Source: Eucommia ulmoides (lineage: Eukaryota; Streptophyta; Magnoliopsida; Garryales; Eucommiaceae). Taken from it: a stretch of 64,000 bases of DNA. Both the position numbers and the translations under genes were made by a program. The stretch spans positions 29,344,649 to 29,408,648 of the forward strand of contig CM028330.1 in the NCBI GenBank assembly GCA_016647705.1, in the 5' to 3' direction. Below the pieces are notes generated by a model. That model was given only the letters and a program-made list of their open reading frames with translations. It had not been told where the DNA came from and did not search any database. Positions within the stretch are counted from its first letter, which is position 1; every line of letters starts with the position of its first letter. Shown piece by piece: positions 62,686 through 64,000 of the stretch.

Positions 62686-63007
62686 CTGTTTAAAATTAAC
62701 TGTGAAAGTGCGTGTCATATAAACATGGAGAGTGATCGATTCATTGTTCATCAAAGTTAAAACAAAATACTGTACACTGAGGGAAAGATAACTACAAATA
62801 TAAGAACCAATGAAATATCATAAGCATATAAATCTTGGGACAAAGCCATAATTGTTCATAGTGGAAGCGCCAAAGATTAAATATAAGAGTAGATGGAACA
62901 TAAGACTTATATTACTAATCAACTTAGTCACAAAAATCAAGTTTCCCACAATACCTTTGCAATCTCAAAGCATTGAATGGTAGATAGTATCAAATTAGCA
63001 TTATTAT
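62686..63007 (-). other. RPL21M intron upstream of the 62.6 kb exon
   Basis: The acceptor AACAG sits next to 62686. I searched for the preceding L21 exon and did not find one. Confidence 0.5.
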
Positions 63008-63016
63008 TATTTTTTA

Positions 63017-63831
63017 AGGTATATGCCATTTACCTTCCCTATCATTTTGCACTATACCAGATACCTCTCCTGTCATTTTATAAATACCAGAGACCTCTCA
63101 TGTCGTTTTGCTCAAACACCACTTATCACTCTTATTGATTAAAAATTAATAAATTTTTTATTATAATACCAATTTTACCCTTAACTATTTAAAAAATAAT
63201 TAAATAATCAAAAACTAAAATACATAAATAACTTTTTAATTTATATATATAATATATTTATCGTCACCTCCTACCACCGCCACCCACCACCCGCTGCCAC
63301 CTCCCACCGCCGCCACCCACCCAACACCACCTCCCACCGCTGCCGCCGCCGCCACCACCCCCATCTCCCACCGCCACTACCCACCCCCATTTTAAAAAAT
63401 ACATATTTTTTTAACCATTTCATTAAAAAAAAAAAAAAATTAACCCTTTCATTAACCCTTTTCTCTCTTCGGTGGTGGCGGTGGCGGTGGCGGTGGCGGT
63501 GGCGGGGGAGTTGGGCGGTGGCCGTGGCGGTGGGAGGTGGAGTTGGGTGGCGGTGGAGAGTGGTGGGTGGTAGGAGGTGATAGTGGCGGTGGGCGGTAGT
63601 AAGAGGTAAATATAATTATTTAAAAAGTTAAGGGTAAAAAATATAATTTTAAAAATATTGGGATGCAGGTGCTAATGAATTTTAAAAAAAATAACCTAAA
63701 GGCAATTTTGTCCAAAGGGAGGTAAGTGGTGTTTGAGCAAAAAGACAGGGGAGGTCTCTGGTATTTGCAAAATGACAAGGGAGGTATCTAATATAGTGCA
63801 AAATGATAGAGGAAGTCAATGGCATATACCC
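63017..63831. mobile_element. Mutator-type MITE with ~110-bp TIRs and 9-bp duplication
   Basis: TATTTTTTA flanks it at 63008-63016 and 63832-63840. The left arm starts aggtatatgccatttacctt and the right arm, reverse-complemented, starts gggtatatgccattgacttc. The arms stay about 85-90% alike for about 110 bp by eye. The interior continues the symmetry: CCACCGCC-rich on the left (63265-63390) and GGTGGCGG-rich on the right (63470-63600). The whole 815 bp could fold into one long hairpin. It is in the presumed upstream intron of RPL21M. Confidence 0.88.
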
Positions 63832-63840
63832 TATTTTTTA

Positions 63841-64000
63841 TATAAGTTGCCTTTCCGTTTCCCGTAGATTACTATTTATGTTTTCCATAGTACAATCTTT
63901 ACTTTAAATTTTTAGTTCGGCAGTGGTTTTCATCACAACTCGTATGGAGGAAAGAAGAGTAACTGAGCAAGAAACTGGCAGATCAAAGGGTGAGGAAAAT
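63841..64000. other. Right edge, nothing assigned
   Basis: No L21 exon or other gene was recognised on either strand in this last stretch. Confidence 0.5.

Overview
The window is nuclear DNA of a flowering plant, most likely a eudicot. It is AT-rich, its host genes have GT-AG introns, two of them very long, and most of the sequence is layered transposable-element debris of plant-specific lineages (Copia with tRNA-Met-type primer sites, Tekay-like and Athila/Tat-like Gypsy, RTE-type LINEs, a tRNA-derived SINE, hAT and Mutator-like elements). I cannot name the species.

Three host genes can be supported. (1) An AT-hook (AHL) gene on the minus strand, with exon 1 (5492-5975) and exon 2 (5334-5386); the rest of its PPC domain is not visible and probably lies beyond the left edge. 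(2) A conserved two-exon plant gene of unknown function on the plus strand (42509-42724 and 48962-49204, 152 aa) with a 6.2 kb intron. (3) The last three exons of a mitochondrial-type ribosomal protein L21 gene (RPL21M-like) on the minus strand (62598-62685, 50670-50744, 50425-50541), with an 11.85 kb intron that holds at least six transposons. Genes 2 and 3 point tail to tail, about 1.2 kb apart.

Layout. 1-5.3 kb: AHL intron with a LINE scrap, a GACAC-rich TIR repeat and a SINE with a 10-bp target duplication. 5.3-6.2 kb: AHL exons and 5' flank. 6.5-42.2 kb: a gene-free block of nested fossils: a pol-less LTR element (6510-13770), an Athila/Tat-like element (14848-23052) broken by Copia sequence, a solo LTR with a TAACT duplication (23125-25799), a minus-strand Copia (about 23053-32045), a Tekay-like Gypsy (about 32050-41141) and a Tat-like scrap. 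42.5-50.5 kb: genes 2 and 3, with MITEs, an RTE LINE and a decayed Copia in intron 1 of gene 2. 50.7-62.6 kb: the L21 intron, with two MITEs, a LINE fragment and a hAT element interrupted by a 5.05 kb Copia that keeps both 147-bp LTRs and a GTTTA duplication. 63.0-63.8 kb: a Mutator-type hairpin MITE.

The most distinctive item is a 2.19 kb Mutator-like element (26018-28206) with 9-bp target duplications, seated in the RNase H region of the minus-strand Copia. Its interior is a minisatellite built on a 16-bp perfect palindrome, ATGTTACATGTAACAT, with roughly twenty exact or near copies. I found no evidence of a new gene system. Identities and ages are judged by eye, not computed.
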